The translations under genes were made by a program, and so were the position numbers. A DNA stretch of 58,083 nucleotides from Clostridia bacterium (GTDB lineage Bacteria; Bacillota; Clostridia; Oscillospirales; QAKW01): positions 65,931 through 124,013 of the forward strand of contig JAFUNM010000046.1 of NCBI GenBank assembly GCA_017482195.1, given 5' to 3'. This document shows positions 27,980-36,203 of this stretch, in pieces. The number at the start of each line of letters is the position of its first letter. The first letter of the stretch is position 1. Under the pieces are notes generated by a model. The model ran no database searches and had not been told where the DNA came from. It saw nothing but the letters and a program-made list of their open reading frames with translations.

Positions 27980-28726
27980 CTACTTTCTCCAGAAGGATGC
28001 CAGAGGGATATCCTCACCCTGCAGTCTCCCGGCGATATTCAAAAAGGCCTTAGCGGTAGGGGATTTGCTTTGCGGAAGGATCTCGCCCCGATTGGAGCAG
28101 ATGACCACCGCATCATCGTGAGGCACCAAACCTAAAAGGGGCAGGGACACCTGATCCATCACCTGATCCACATTCTGCAAATATCCTTTTTTGATCATTT
28201 GCTTACGGACTTTATTAATGACCAGTTCGGTCTGCATATTCCTCATCTTCGCCACGATCCCGGCAGTACGGCCCGCATCTCTCACAGAGGTGAGGTCGGG
28301 GGTAGAGACCACGATACACCGCTGAGCACAGTAGATGGCATTGCAAAAGCCTTCGCCCACGCCTGCAGGTGCGTCGATCAGCACATATTCATAATGGTTG
28401 CCAAGATAATGGCACAGTCGCCGAAAGGCCTGCCGGTCCACCTGCGCGGTATAATCCTCGGAGCCGGGGATAAAATGCAGGTTGGGCAGGGTATCGTGAA
28501 CGGCAACGCCCTGACTAATGGGACAGCGATTCTCCAAAATATCCTGCAGATCATAGGGAACCTTACTTTCCATTCCCAGCAGAATATCCAGATTGCGCAG
28601 CCCCATATCTCCGTCGATGGCAATGACGGTATGCCCTGCCATGGCGAGGGAGAAGGCAAGATTGGCACAAAGAGTGGTCTTCCCGACGCCGCCCTTGCCG
28701 GAAACGATGCTGATGATGGTTCCCAT
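27980..28726 (-). CDS. minD: Septum-site determining ATPase MinD
   Basis: 248 residues, ParA/MinD family. Deviant Walker A SGKGGVGKTT with signature Lys11 and Lys16; Walker A-prime region IDGDMGLRNLDILLG; DAPAGVGEG as Walker B. The C-terminus (GRLQGEDIPLASFWRK) is a short amphipathic segment of the membrane-targeting type. MinD places the division site by membrane cycling with MinC and MinE or DivIVA partners. No minC or minE is adjacent; they would have to be elsewhere. Promoter at 28794-28822. Confidence 0.92.
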   Translation of the reverse strand: MGTIISIVSGKGGVGKTTLCANLAFSLAMAGHTVIAIDGDMGLRNLDILLGMESKVPYDLQDILENRCPISQGVAVHDTLPNLHFIPGSEDYTAQVDRQAFRRLCHYLGNHYEYVLIDAPAGVGEGFCNAIYCAQRCIVVSTPDLTSVRDAGRTAGIVAKMRNMQTELVINKVRKQMIKKGYLQNVDQVMDQVSLPLLGLVPHDDAVVICSNRGEILPQSKSPTAKAFLNIAGRLQGEDIPLASFWRK

Positions 28727-28793
28727 GCAACAATCCTCTTAATATTTTCAACATTATTTCGACAGCAACTCTTAAAAAAGCCGCTACTTTGTC

Positions 28794-28822
28794 ATTGTAA
28801 CATAAATAATATTATTAGTAAA
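28794..28822 (-). promoter_or_regulatory. Promoter of minD-mgsA
   Basis: Minus strand: -35 TTTACT (28817-28822), a 17-base spacer, -10 TACAAT (28794-28799), giving a leader of about 60 bases before minD. Confidence 0.6.
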
Positions 28823-28829
28823 GCATTTT

Positions 28830-30074
28830 TTATTGGATATTGGCGGAAAATTCCAGTTTTTCAGGGACATGGAATTCATTCATTTCCTCGCGGCAATAAG
28901 CGAGAACCTTTCTGCCCAGAGCAGCTGCATCTGTATTTCCCGCAGGCTGCAGTCGCAAACGGATGCCGCTGCCCTCACCGATACATTGGCAGGCGGCGAC
29001 CCCCGGCAAGGAGGAGATGGCCCTTTCCATATCCGCAAGACGCACTCCGAAATCCTTCACAAAATAAAGTTCTTCTTTTTGCACCTTCAGGGGGATCGGC
29101 GCGTTGAGCAGTGCCCCTTTTCCGCCCGTTTCCAGAAAGGCTTTAGCAGCAAATTTAGACATCAGCGGTGTCCGGTCTTTCCCGATTTGGATGCCGCCCA
29201 AAAGGTTGACCCAGTTGCCTTTAAAGAGGTCTGTTTTTTGGCGCAGTTCCCAAAAAAATTCTTCGGTTCCCACCAAATAATCCGGCATTTTTTTTGCAAG
29301 ATACGGCAAGGGATCACCGACACTCCAAAGAACGGTTATTCCCCGGCATAATGCGCTGTGTACCGCCAGAAATCCTCCTTCGGAAGCAAAAGAATTTTCC
29401 ACAAATACAGTTTGGATCCGTTCCCGGCGGCAGTCAAAGATCTCCACCGTTTCCTCTAACTCCCCGGACAGATAAGAGACCGGTTCACAGCTTAAAAAGC
29501 CGCTGCTGCCGAAAAGGATCACCGCCGGGATTTCAGGTTCCAAAGCCGGGATCTCATTGGCATTATAACGGTTGGCTTTCAAAAGCTCCTCAAAATCAAA
29601 TCCACCCACTTGGCAAGCAGGTTCTTTTTCCGAAAATTCTTTCTGTTCTCTTCCTTTAAGATCCCGTTCGGGACGGCATAAGATCAGATGGCTGTCGGGA
29701 AAGGTGCCTATCCGCTCCAGGTATTGCCGATAGCGAAACGGCGTCGTAACCAGCAGCTTACTTTGGGTGGTCTCCATTTGGTTTTGGAGTTCTCTGGGAA
29801 CACTTTGAGGATGGCAAAGCACCGGGATAGCACCCAAGCGGGAGAGCCCGTAAAAGGCCGCCAACAGATCAGGGCAATCGGGCAGCCAGAGGCAGACTCT
29901 CTCTCCCTTTTCCACCCCCATCTGCCGAAAGGAATTGTAAGCATATTCCGCCCGCGTGAGCAGGTCTCCGTAGGAGAAGGCCTTACTGCCGAAAAACAGC
30001 GCAATATCAAATTTTTTCCGGTAAGCACAACCCCGCAGACCGCGGTAGGCTGAGCCTGCTTTTTTTTCGTCCAC
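28830..30074 (-). CDS. ANL-superfamily (AMP-binding) protein, probably non-catalytic
   Basis: 414 residues. The N-terminal half matches the acyl-CoA synthetase fold (SYGDLLTRAEYAYNSFRQMGVEKGERVCLWLPDCPDLLAAFYGLSRLGAIPV). The phosphate loop expected as TSGTTGxPK reads FGSSGFLSCEP near residue 180, the YGxTE motif is missing, the hinge D/GEL motif is not recognisable, and the C-terminal lobe ends at HVPEKLEFSANIQ, before the catalytic Lys of active enzymes. Usual family length is 500-550. A pseudoenzyme or very divergent ligase is likely. The start is GTG at 30074 with AAAGGAGA five bases upstream. It is monocistronic and divergent from the GH20 gene. No partner such as an acyl carrier protein is nearby. 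Confidence 0.75.
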   Translation of the reverse strand: MDEKKAGSAYRGLRGCAYRKKFDIALFFGSKAFSYGDLLTRAEYAYNSFRQMGVEKGERVCLWLPDCPDLLAAFYGLSRLGAIPVLCHPQSVPRELQNQMETTQSKLLVTTPFRYRQYLERIGTFPDSHLILCRPERDLKGREQKEFSEKEPACQVGGFDFEELLKANRYNANEIPALEPEIPAVILFGSSGFLSCEPVSYLSGELEETVEIFDCRRERIQTVFVENSFASEGGFLAVHSALCRGITVLWSVGDPLPYLAKKMPDYLVGTEEFFWELRQKTDLFKGNWVNLLGGIQIGKDRTPLMSKFAAKAFLETGGKGALLNAPIPLKVQKEELYFVKDFGVRLADMERAISSLPGVAACQCIGEGSGIRLRLQPAGNTDAAALGRKVLAYCREEMNEFHVPEKLEFSANIQ

Positions 30075-30103
30075 AGCGGTCTCCTTTCCGGCATTTTTTT
30101 ACT

Positions 30104-30133
30104 ATTTTATCAAAAAAAAAGCCTCTTTGTCAA
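30104..30133 (-). promoter_or_regulatory. Promoter of the ANL-like gene
   Basis: Minus strand: consensus -35 TTGACA (30128-30133), an 18-base T-rich spacer, -10 TAAAAT (30104-30109). It lies back-to-back with the GH20 promoter, 17 bases apart. Confidence 0.72.
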
Positions 30134-30150
30134 CTGATCCGAGATTTCTC

Positions 30151-30179
30151 TTGACTTTAACTTTTTATTTTATTATATT
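30151..30179 (+). promoter_or_regulatory. Promoter of the GH20 gene
   Basis: -35 TTGACT (30151-30156), a 17-base spacer, -10 TATATT (30174-30179). The start codon follows at 30216 with AGGAGGAG upstream. Confidence 0.75.
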
Positions 30180-30215
30180 ATAGGCAAGCAATCAAAAAAC
30201 AGGAGGAGATCCACG

Positions 30216-32087
30216 ATGTCTTATTGTTTCTCTAAATTGCCCGAAGAGCTTTTGACCGGTGCCCGTGCCCTTTTGCCCATGCTGGAGCTCAGCGAAAGCG
30301 AAAACGGCATTCCCGTTTACGCAGAGCAGAAGGAGGGAGATCCTTCCCTTGAGAAAACAGCGAAAAAAGTAGTCATTACTTACCATAAGAAAGTACAGTT
30401 TTTTCGAATGCTTTCCTTCCTGGAAAGCACCCTGATCGGGGATACCTACACCGAGCATCCGCGGCACACAAATCTTTGCTATATGGCAGATCAATCCCGC
30501 AATGCGGTATTCAATATTCCCACCGCCCAGCGGATGGTTCGTTCTTTGGCGCTCCTTGGATTTGATGAACTGCAGCTCTATACCGAGGATACTTATGAAC
30601 TGGAAAAATACCCCTATTTCGGTCATATGAGAGGCCGCTGGAGCAAGCAGGAGCTGAAAGACATCGTAGCCTACGGTGAGCAGTTCGGGGTCACCCTGGT
30701 CCCCTGCATCCAGACCCTGGCGCATTTGGAGCGAATCTTCCATTGGCCTGTTTTTAAAAGCGTATTGGATCGGGGTTCAGTGTTGCTGGTCGATGAGGAA
30801 AAGACCTATGAACTGATCGAAGAGATGTTCAAAACCTGCGCCGAGTGCTTTAAATGCCGCAAGATCAATATCGGCATGGATGAGGCTTGGGCTTTGGGAA
30901 CCGGTGCGTTCTTTAAACGCAACGGGCATGTTCCTCATACCGAGATCATGCACCGCCATCTAAAACGAGTAGCGGAAATTGCCAAAAAATACGGCTTTAA
31001 GCCCATGATGTGGAGTGATATGTATTTCCGTGCCACCTTTGGGGGCTACTATGTCACCGAGGGGGAGTTTCCCCAAGAGGTGTTGGATGGGGTACACCCC
31101 GATGTAACCTTGGTCTATTGGGACTATTACACCACTGACCGTGCCGCTTTTGATCATATGGTCAAACTGCACCGTTCCTTTAAAAATCCCACCGCCTTTG
31201 CCGGAGGATGTCAGAAGTGGGATGATTTTGTAGCCAGCAACAAGGCTACCAAGGTCATCGAGCCCATGCACATCGACGCCTGCTTAGAGCACGGTATTAC
31301 CGACATCTGGACCACAGGCTGGGGCGATAACGGTGCTGAAGCCGCCCACTTCTCCATTCTGCCGGGTCTGGCCCTCTATGCCGAAAAATGCTACAAGGCC
31401 GATATGACGGATGAATGGCTCTCCACCCGCTTTGAAGAGCTCTTTAAGGTATCGATGGAGGCCTTTGACCTGATGAGCGATATGAGTTATCCTGACCGCA
31501 CCGCCGAGGAACTGAAGGCACAAGCTCATTTCTGCAAGGAGCTGCTGTTTTCCGATATCCTTTACGGTCTTTACAATAAACACATTGACCGAGATCGCTA
31601 TCTCAACCATTATACTGCCATTGCCGAAGGCTTAAAAAAATATGCTGAGAATAAAAACTTCGGCTACCTCATCGATCCCATTCAGAAACTGGCTGAGGTC
31701 TGTGCCATGAAGGCCACCCTGCCCATCGATATCCGCACCGCTTATGAAAACGGCGATAAAGCCGCCCTCAAGCAGATCGCCGAGAAACAGATTCCCACCT
31801 GCATCGCTAAAGTGGATACTTTCTTAAAGGCGCAGGTGGCTATGTGGAAAACCGAAAGCCGGAACTTCGGCATCGAGGTTCAACAGATCCGTCTGGGCGG
31901 TTTAAAGGAGCGTATGGCCGGTATTGCTGACATTTTAATGGACTATGTGAACGGCAAAGCAGAGCGCATTGAAGAACTGGAGCAGCCCCAGCTTTGGCTG
32001 GATGGCCGCAGCAACGATAGCGCTCTTCCCCAACAAACCACCTGGCAGAAAAGCTGGGATACGATTTCTTCTGTTAACATTTTATAA
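30216..32087 (+). CDS. Family 20 glycoside hydrolase (beta-N-acetylhexosaminidase type)
   Basis: 623 residues, no signal peptide or membrane segment, hence probably cytoplasmic. The TIM-barrel of GH20 is recognisable: LQLYTEDTYELEKYPYFG, GVTLVPCIQTLAHLERIF, the acid/base pair Asp222-Glu223 in NIGMDEAWALG, then MMWSDMYFR and WDYYTTD. GH20 enzymes release terminal GlcNAc or GalNAc by substrate-assisted catalysis, in which the Asp positions the acetamido group. The all-cytoplasmic, roughly 620-residue form with a helical C-terminal region fits hydrolysis of imported amino-sugar oligosaccharides such as chitobiose, host glycan or wall fragments. No transporter for them is in the window. Ends in the terminator at 32091-32122. 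Confidence 0.88.
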   Translation: MSYCFSKLPEELLTGARALLPMLELSESENGIPVYAEQKEGDPSLEKTAKKVVITYHKKVQFFRMLSFLESTLIGDTYTEHPRHTNLCYMADQSRNAVFNIPTAQRMVRSLALLGFDELQLYTEDTYELEKYPYFGHMRGRWSKQELKDIVAYGEQFGVTLVPCIQTLAHLERIFHWPVFKSVLDRGSVLLVDEEKTYELIEEMFKTCAECFKCRKINIGMDEAWALGTGAFFKRNGHVPHTEIMHRHLKRVAEIAKKYGFKPMMWSDMYFRATFGGYYVTEGEFPQEVLDGVHPDVTLVYWDYYTTDRAAFDHMVKLHRSFKNPTAFAGGCQKWDDFVASNKATKVIEPMHIDACLEHGITDIWTTGWGDNGAEAAHFSILPGLALYAEKCYKADMTDEWLSTRFEELFKVSMEAFDLMSDMSYPDRTAEELKAQAHFCKELLFSDILYGLYNKHIDRDRYLNHYTAIAEGLKKYAENKNFGYLIDPIQKLAEVCAMKATLPIDIRTAYENGDKAALKQIAEKQIPTCIAKVDTFLKAQVAMWKTESRNFGIEVQQIRLGGLKERMAGIADILMDYVNGKAERIEELEQPQLWLDGRSNDSALPQQTTWQKSWDTISSVNIL

Positions 32088-32090
32088 TTT

Positions 32091-32122
32091 AAAAATCGGC
32101 ACCCCGTCGGGTGCCGATTTTT
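32091..32122. terminator. Bidirectional intrinsic terminator after the GH20 gene
   Basis: 14-bp stem (32091-32104 with 32109-32122), loop CGTC, A/T tracts on both sides. It can also stop transcription of the converging 32163-32969 gene. Confidence 0.9.
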
Positions 32123-32139
32123 ATTCTTCGTCGGTACTC

Positions 32140-32169
32140 AGAGTGAATCGATTCGAATCAATTCACTCT
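32140..32169. repeat. 30-bp near-perfect palindrome across a stop codon
   Basis: Two 15-base arms with a single mismatched position (a U-G wobble in minus-strand RNA) and no spacer; the centre GATTCGAATC is itself a palindrome. It contains the TGA stop (32163-32165) of the 32163-32969 gene and is not followed by a T-tract. It may be a protein-binding site or an mRNA 3'-end structure. Confidence 0.75.
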
Positions 32170-32969
32170 ATACTATTGTTCTCGATGGTCTCATCCACCA
32201 GTGAGCAAGCCGTATAGAGATAATCGGTGACGGTCATCTCCACGCCGTCTACGGTATGCAGCTCCTCCACCTCCTGGAGAGTAACGGAGATGCGCTTGCT
32301 GAACTTCGTGGAATCGGTGGTAACATCCACCTCACTGAGGCCATCGTCAATATAACAATCCACCAGAAGAGTATAAATCCCGGTAGCCTCATCGTATTTT
32401 ACATCGATCACATCCGGAACCAGAAAGGTTGTACTCATCCCGGAGGGAACCCGATAGCACCCGCTCAGCTTTTCATAGGTAAATGCTCCACAAACCTCTA
32501 CACTGCGGAAAGAGATCTCCCCCACATAATTGAAACTCTGACGGGCATATTTTTCCACATCCTCTTTCGGGATCAGGTAACTGCCGTCCTCCTGCAGAGC
32601 ATAAATACCCTGGCCGTTGACCTTAATGGCCTGCCAGATCCCATAGGAAACAAAATAATCGGTATTCAACTCCAGCGGATCGGTAAAGCTGGGAAAATCC
32701 TGCTTAACAAAATTATTGATATACAGCTCAAAAAATTCCTTAGAGCCAACCTCATAGCCGGAGGAACGGGCCTCTTCAAAAGGAGCATTAGCATCGATCA
32801 GATCGGGATCTACGCCTTCTTCATAGATCTTTTCGGGTTTGAACATATGATAGACCCGATTACCGCCCAAAAACAGCAAAAAGGCACAGCCGCCCAAAAA
32901 GGCCAAGCCAATACAAAAGGTCAGGATCTTATGGCCGTATTTACGGAAAAAGATTGCAACTTTATTCAT
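32163..32969 (-). CDS. Single-pass membrane protein of unknown function
   Basis: 268 residues. One N-terminal membrane helix (LTFCIGLAFLGGCAFLLFLG) follows a basic stretch, and the remaining 225 residues are extracytoplasmic, acidic and beta-rich, with no Cys pair or catalytic motif I recognise. The fold may resemble an NTF2-like or SnoaL-like envelope domain (FFELYINNFVKQDFPSFTD helix followed by strands), which is only a guess. The start at 32969 has GGAG eight bases upstream; a start five codons earlier is less likely. It has its own promoter (32999-33027), divergent from the U32 gene. Confidence 0.75.
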   Translation of the reverse strand: MNKVAIFFRKYGHKILTFCIGLAFLGGCAFLLFLGGNRVYHMFKPEKIYEEGVDPDLIDANAPFEEARSSGYEVGSKEFFELYINNFVKQDFPSFTDPLELNTDYFVSYGIWQAIKVNGQGIYALQEDGSYLIPKEDVEKYARQSFNYVGEISFRSVEVCGAFTYEKLSGCYRVPSGMSTTFLVPDVIDVKYDEATGIYTLLVDCYIDDGLSEVDVTTDSTKFSKRISVTLQEVEELHTVDGVEMTVTDYLYTACSLVDETIENNSIE

Positions 32970-32998
32970 AAATGCACTCCACATTAAAATTTGTTTTT

Positions 32999-33027
32999 AT
33001 TTTACCCCTTTTTTGCTTTTTCGTCAA
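32999..33027 (-). promoter_or_regulatory. Promoter of the 268-residue membrane protein gene
   Basis: Minus strand: -35 TTGACG (33022-33027), a 17-base spacer, -10 TAAAAT (32999-33004). Confidence 0.75.
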
Positions 33028-33030
33028 GGG

Positions 33031-33059
33031 TTGCATTCTTTTGTGAAATCTTATATAAT
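33031..33059 (+). promoter_or_regulatory. Promoter of the U32 gene
   Basis: -35 TTGCAT (33031-33036), a 17-base spacer, perfect -10 TATAAT (33054-33059). Its -35 is only three bases from the -35 of the divergent promoter. Confidence 0.78.
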
Positions 33060-33089
33060 ATCAATATTAAACCCAAAGGAGGGAATCGC

Positions 33090-35114
33090 ATGGAGATCTT
33101 AGCCCCTGCCGGCAATTTCGAGGCAGCCAGAGCCGCAGTTTTAGGCGGCGCCGATGCTATCTATGTGGGTGGGCGAGTTCTTAACGCCCGTCGGGCTGCC
33201 GCAGGCTTCAGCGGCGAGGAACTCAAAGAACTGGTCTCCTTTTGCACCCTCCGCAGGGTAAAGGTTTATGTCACCGTGAATACCCTGACCCGGGAAGACG
33301 AGCTTCCGGTTTTAGAGCAGCTGGTACGGGAGATCGCCGAGGCCGGAGCCGACGGCGTGATCGTAGCGGATCTCGGTGTTGCCCGAATCATTCGCTCCCT
33401 CTGCCCCACCTTGCCTCTTCATGCCTCCACTCAGATGAATGTCCATACTTTAGAGGGAGTGCGTTTTCTGGAAAAGCAGGGCTTTAAGCGAGTGGTTTTG
33501 GCAAGAGAGCTTTCTTTAAAGGAGATCTCCGAGATCTGCCGAAACACCTCCATGGAGATCGAGGTGTTTGCCCACGGGGCCCTCTGTATGAGCTGCAGCG
33601 GAAACTGCTATTTATCGGCCGTCATCGGACAAAAGAGCGGCAACCGGGGTCTTTGCGCCCAGCCCTGCCGTCTGCCCTATGAAAACGGAAAATACCCCTT
33701 AAGCCTGAAGGACTTAAGTCTGCTGTCCCGCTATAAAGAACTCAAATCAGCAGGCATTGCCTCGCTCAAGATCGAGGGGCGTTTGAAATCTCCTGAATAT
33801 GTAGGCAGCGTATGCCAAGCCTTTTCCAAAGCCAAAGCCGGTAAAGATGTAACTGCCGAGGAAGTGCAGCGCCTCCGGCACATTTTCTCCCGGGACGGTT
33901 TCACCGACGGATATATCACCGGAGATTTGGGGCCCCAGATGTTTGGCACCAAGACCAAGACTGCCTATGAAGACTATAAGCAAGCTGTTTCCGAGGTGGT
34001 TAAAACCTTTAAAGAGGGATTTGAACTGAAAAAACGGGAGCTTTCCTTCCGCCTTTCCTTAAGGGAAGCCTACTGCCGTCTGCAGGTGACCTGCGAAGAT
34101 TTTGAAACCACCGTTGAAGGCGCGCTTCCGGAGGCGGCCTTTAAACGGGAAGTGACCGAAGAGGATGCCATTCGCGCCCTTTCCAAGCTGGGCGGCACCC
34201 CCTTTGCTTTAAAAGACTGTACCGCCAAGGTACAGCACGATCTCTTTTATCCGGCTGCTGCTTTTAACGATTTAAGACGGCGGGCTATCGAAGCAGTAGA
34301 GCGGCATTTTGCGCCGGTTCCCCATAAGATTTATGACCTACCGCCGATAGTGGGCAGAAATCATTTTTCCGGCAAGCCGGTTTTAGAGGGCTGGTTCTGG
34401 GAGCCGCAATATGCGGTAGCAGATCCACGTCTCTCCCGCTACTGGCTCAATGGAAACAAAACGGCCTTTTGCGCTCCCTTTGCCACAGACCCCAAAGCAG
34501 GAGTCTTTTTTCCCGTCCTCATTCAAGACGATGCCTTGGAGAAAATGGCCAACCGCCTATACACCATGGGGTTTCGCCATGCCCTGATCCGTAACATCGG
34601 GCAAGCAACCCTCCTGAAAAAGATGGGCTATACGGTACACGGAGATTTTTCCATGAATTTAGCCAACAGTTATGCGTTGCAGACGGTCAGTGAGCTGCTG
34701 GCGGATGCCACCCTCTCTTTTGAGCTGACCCTGCGGGAGATCCGAAATCTGCCCAAGCCCATCCCCTGCGGCATGATCGTCTACGGCAGGCTGCCCCTGA
34801 TGCAGACCAAAAACTGCATTCTATTAAATACCGGTGATTGCCGTCATAAAAAAGGCGGTGCTCTCTGCGATCGCACCGGCCGAACCTTCCCCATTGCCTG
34901 TGATTATGATTGCCAAAATGTGCTCTTTAACAACACACCCCTTTATCTTGCCGACCGCAATCGGGAATGGCAGGAGACGGGAGTGACCTTCGGGCGGTTG
35001 CTCTTCACCGACGAACCCCCCACCGAGATTCAAAAAATTCTGGAGGCCTATACCAAAAACAGCACTCCTCCGGAGGAATATACCAGAGGATTATATTACA
35101 GAGGGGTCTATTAA
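33090..35114 (+). CDS. U32 peptidase-family protein (RlhA/TrhP type)
   Basis: 674 residues. The N-terminal U32 domain starts at once (MEILAPAGNFEAARAAVLGGADAIYVG) and includes STQMNVHTLEG, the Cys-rich signature HGALCMSCSGNC with GLCAQPCR, and SLKIEGRLKSPEY. The C-terminal half matches the DUF3656-type extension of collagenase-like U32 proteins. E. coli relatives RlhA and TrhP hydroxylate rRNA or tRNA with an iron-sulfur cluster; older literature assigned collagenase activity. The four clustered Cys support a metal or iron-sulfur site. The start at 33090 is fixed by AAAGGAGGG six bases upstream; the frame open to 32991 is leader. Its RNA or protein substrate cannot be assigned here. Confidence 0.9.
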   Translation: MEILAPAGNFEAARAAVLGGADAIYVGGRVLNARRAAAGFSGEELKELVSFCTLRRVKVYVTVNTLTREDELPVLEQLVREIAEAGADGVIVADLGVARIIRSLCPTLPLHASTQMNVHTLEGVRFLEKQGFKRVVLARELSLKEISEICRNTSMEIEVFAHGALCMSCSGNCYLSAVIGQKSGNRGLCAQPCRLPYENGKYPLSLKDLSLLSRYKELKSAGIASLKIEGRLKSPEYVGSVCQAFSKAKAGKDVTAEEVQRLRHIFSRDGFTDGYITGDLGPQMFGTKTKTAYEDYKQAVSEVVKTFKEGFELKKRELSFRLSLREAYCRLQVTCEDFETTVEGALPEAAFKREVTEEDAIRALSKLGGTPFALKDCTAKVQHDLFYPAAAFNDLRRRAIEAVERHFAPVPHKIYDLPPIVGRNHFSGKPVLEGWFWEPQYAVADPRLSRYWLNGNKTAFCAPFATDPKAGVFFPVLIQDDALEKMANRLYTMGFRHALIRNIGQATLLKKMGYTVHGDFSMNLANSYALQTVSELLADATLSFELTLREIRNLPKPIPCGMIVYGRLPLMQTKNCILLNTGDCRHKKGGALCDRTGRTFPIACDYDCQNVLFNNTPLYLADRNREWQETGVTFGRLLFTDEPPTEIQKILEAYTKNSTPPEEYTRGLYYRGVY

Positions 35115-35117
35115 AAG

Positions 35118-35154
35118 AAAAAAATACGGAGTGTAAAACACTCCGTATTTTTTT
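35118..35154. terminator. Bidirectional terminator between the U32 gene and the polysaccharide operon
   Basis: 15-bp stem (35120-35134 with 35138-35152), loop AAA, flanked by seven A and seven T. It serves the plus-strand U32 gene and the minus-strand LCP gene that converge here. Confidence 0.92.
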
Positions 35155-35207
35155 ACAGTTTCCCGTATATATGAACTGCTTTTCGTATCCGTCTTTCCTT
35201 AAAAAGC

Positions 35208-36200
35208 TTACTGCACATACGGAATATAGAAAAGATCAATAACCAATTGCTTCAATGCGGCATCATCCATATAAAACTCTTCCAATTCCGACTCTTCATT
35301 GAAAGTCCCCTCCGGAATAAGAGTCTCGTTCATCTCATAGTCTGCCGTTTCGATGACCAAAGCAGTCATTTCTGATGCAGCCAATGAGGTGGCCATATAA
35401 TCGTAAAGTTCATTATACAAGGTATACGCTGATACGCCGCCCTCGGAAATACTGGTTCGAATCAGCTCGGTCAATCCATCCATATAATTGCCGATTCGTT
35501 CCAACCGGTTCCGGTTGGTAGGCTCATTCATTTCTTTTCTGGCACGAATATAATTATAGGCCTGAGTCCCGTTCAGCTTGATTCGCCGCCAACGGACAAG
35601 AGTGGGGTCCACAGCAGAAAAATCATCCTCGATCCGCACCTCTACCCCTCCGAAAAAGTCATTGAGGGTAGGAATTGCACCCATGTTTAAGAACAGATAC
35701 TTATCGATATCGATACCATAGAGCAAATTCTCTACTGCGCTGACGGTATTATTACAGCTGATACTGCCCCCGTTGCCATAGGCATGAGACAAGGCGATCT
35801 GAGCCGTCTGAGTTCCTTCTGCCAGATAATTTTCATTGAGCACAGTAAACTGCGTCATGGTATCACGGTCGATCTGGATCTTGTCAATGGTTTTGGTCTC
35901 ATTATTAATGACCAAAAGCAACAAAACATCAGCCTGGCCGCCGGAGCCGTTACCGCCCGAAAGATCGATCTTCCCGTCATTATCCACGCCGCCCAGCAGA
36001 ATCGTTTCCACCTTGGAGTTTTTAATATATTTCTCTCCGTTAAATTCAATATATTCCTGCTCCAGAGTCGTGTTCCACACATAGTCCTCCGGCGGCGCGG
36101 CAGTCTCATCCTCATCATTTCGCAAATACCAAATTCCGATTGCTAATGCCGCAATCAGAATCAAGAGGAACAGGTATTTTAACTTGCGTAAAATTTTCAT
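35208..36200 (-). CDS. LytR-CpsA-Psr (LCP) family wall-polymer ligase
   Basis: 330 residues: an N-terminal membrane helix (LFLLILIAALAIGIWYL) and an extracytoplasmic LCP domain. Conserved parts are IDRDTMTQF, ALSHAYGNGG, NDFFGGVEV, LNGTQAYNYIRARKEM and NRNRLERIGNYM. LCP proteins transfer lipid-linked polysaccharide to peptidoglycan. The usual acidic/Arg site 'RSD' reads QAD here and the first Arg after LGxD is absent, so the active site is somewhat atypical. It is last in the exopolysaccharide operon, three bases after the sortase substrate gene, consistent with attachment of this operon's polymer to the wall. Confidence 0.88.
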   Translation of the reverse strand: MKILRKLKYLFLLILIAALAIGIWYLRNDEDETAAPPEDYVWNTTLEQEYIEFNGEKYIKNSKVETILLGGVDNDGKIDLSGGNGSGGQADVLLLLVINNETKTIDKIQIDRDTMTQFTVLNENYLAEGTQTAQIALSHAYGNGGSISCNNTVSAVENLLYGIDIDKYLFLNMGAIPTLNDFFGGVEVRIEDDFSAVDPTLVRWRRIKLNGTQAYNYIRARKEMNEPTNRNRLERIGNYMDGLTELIRTSISEGGVSAYTLYNELYDYMATSLAASEMTALVIETADYEMNETLIPEGTFNEESELEEFYMDDAALKQLVIDLFYIPYVQ

Positions 36201-36203
36201 GAA

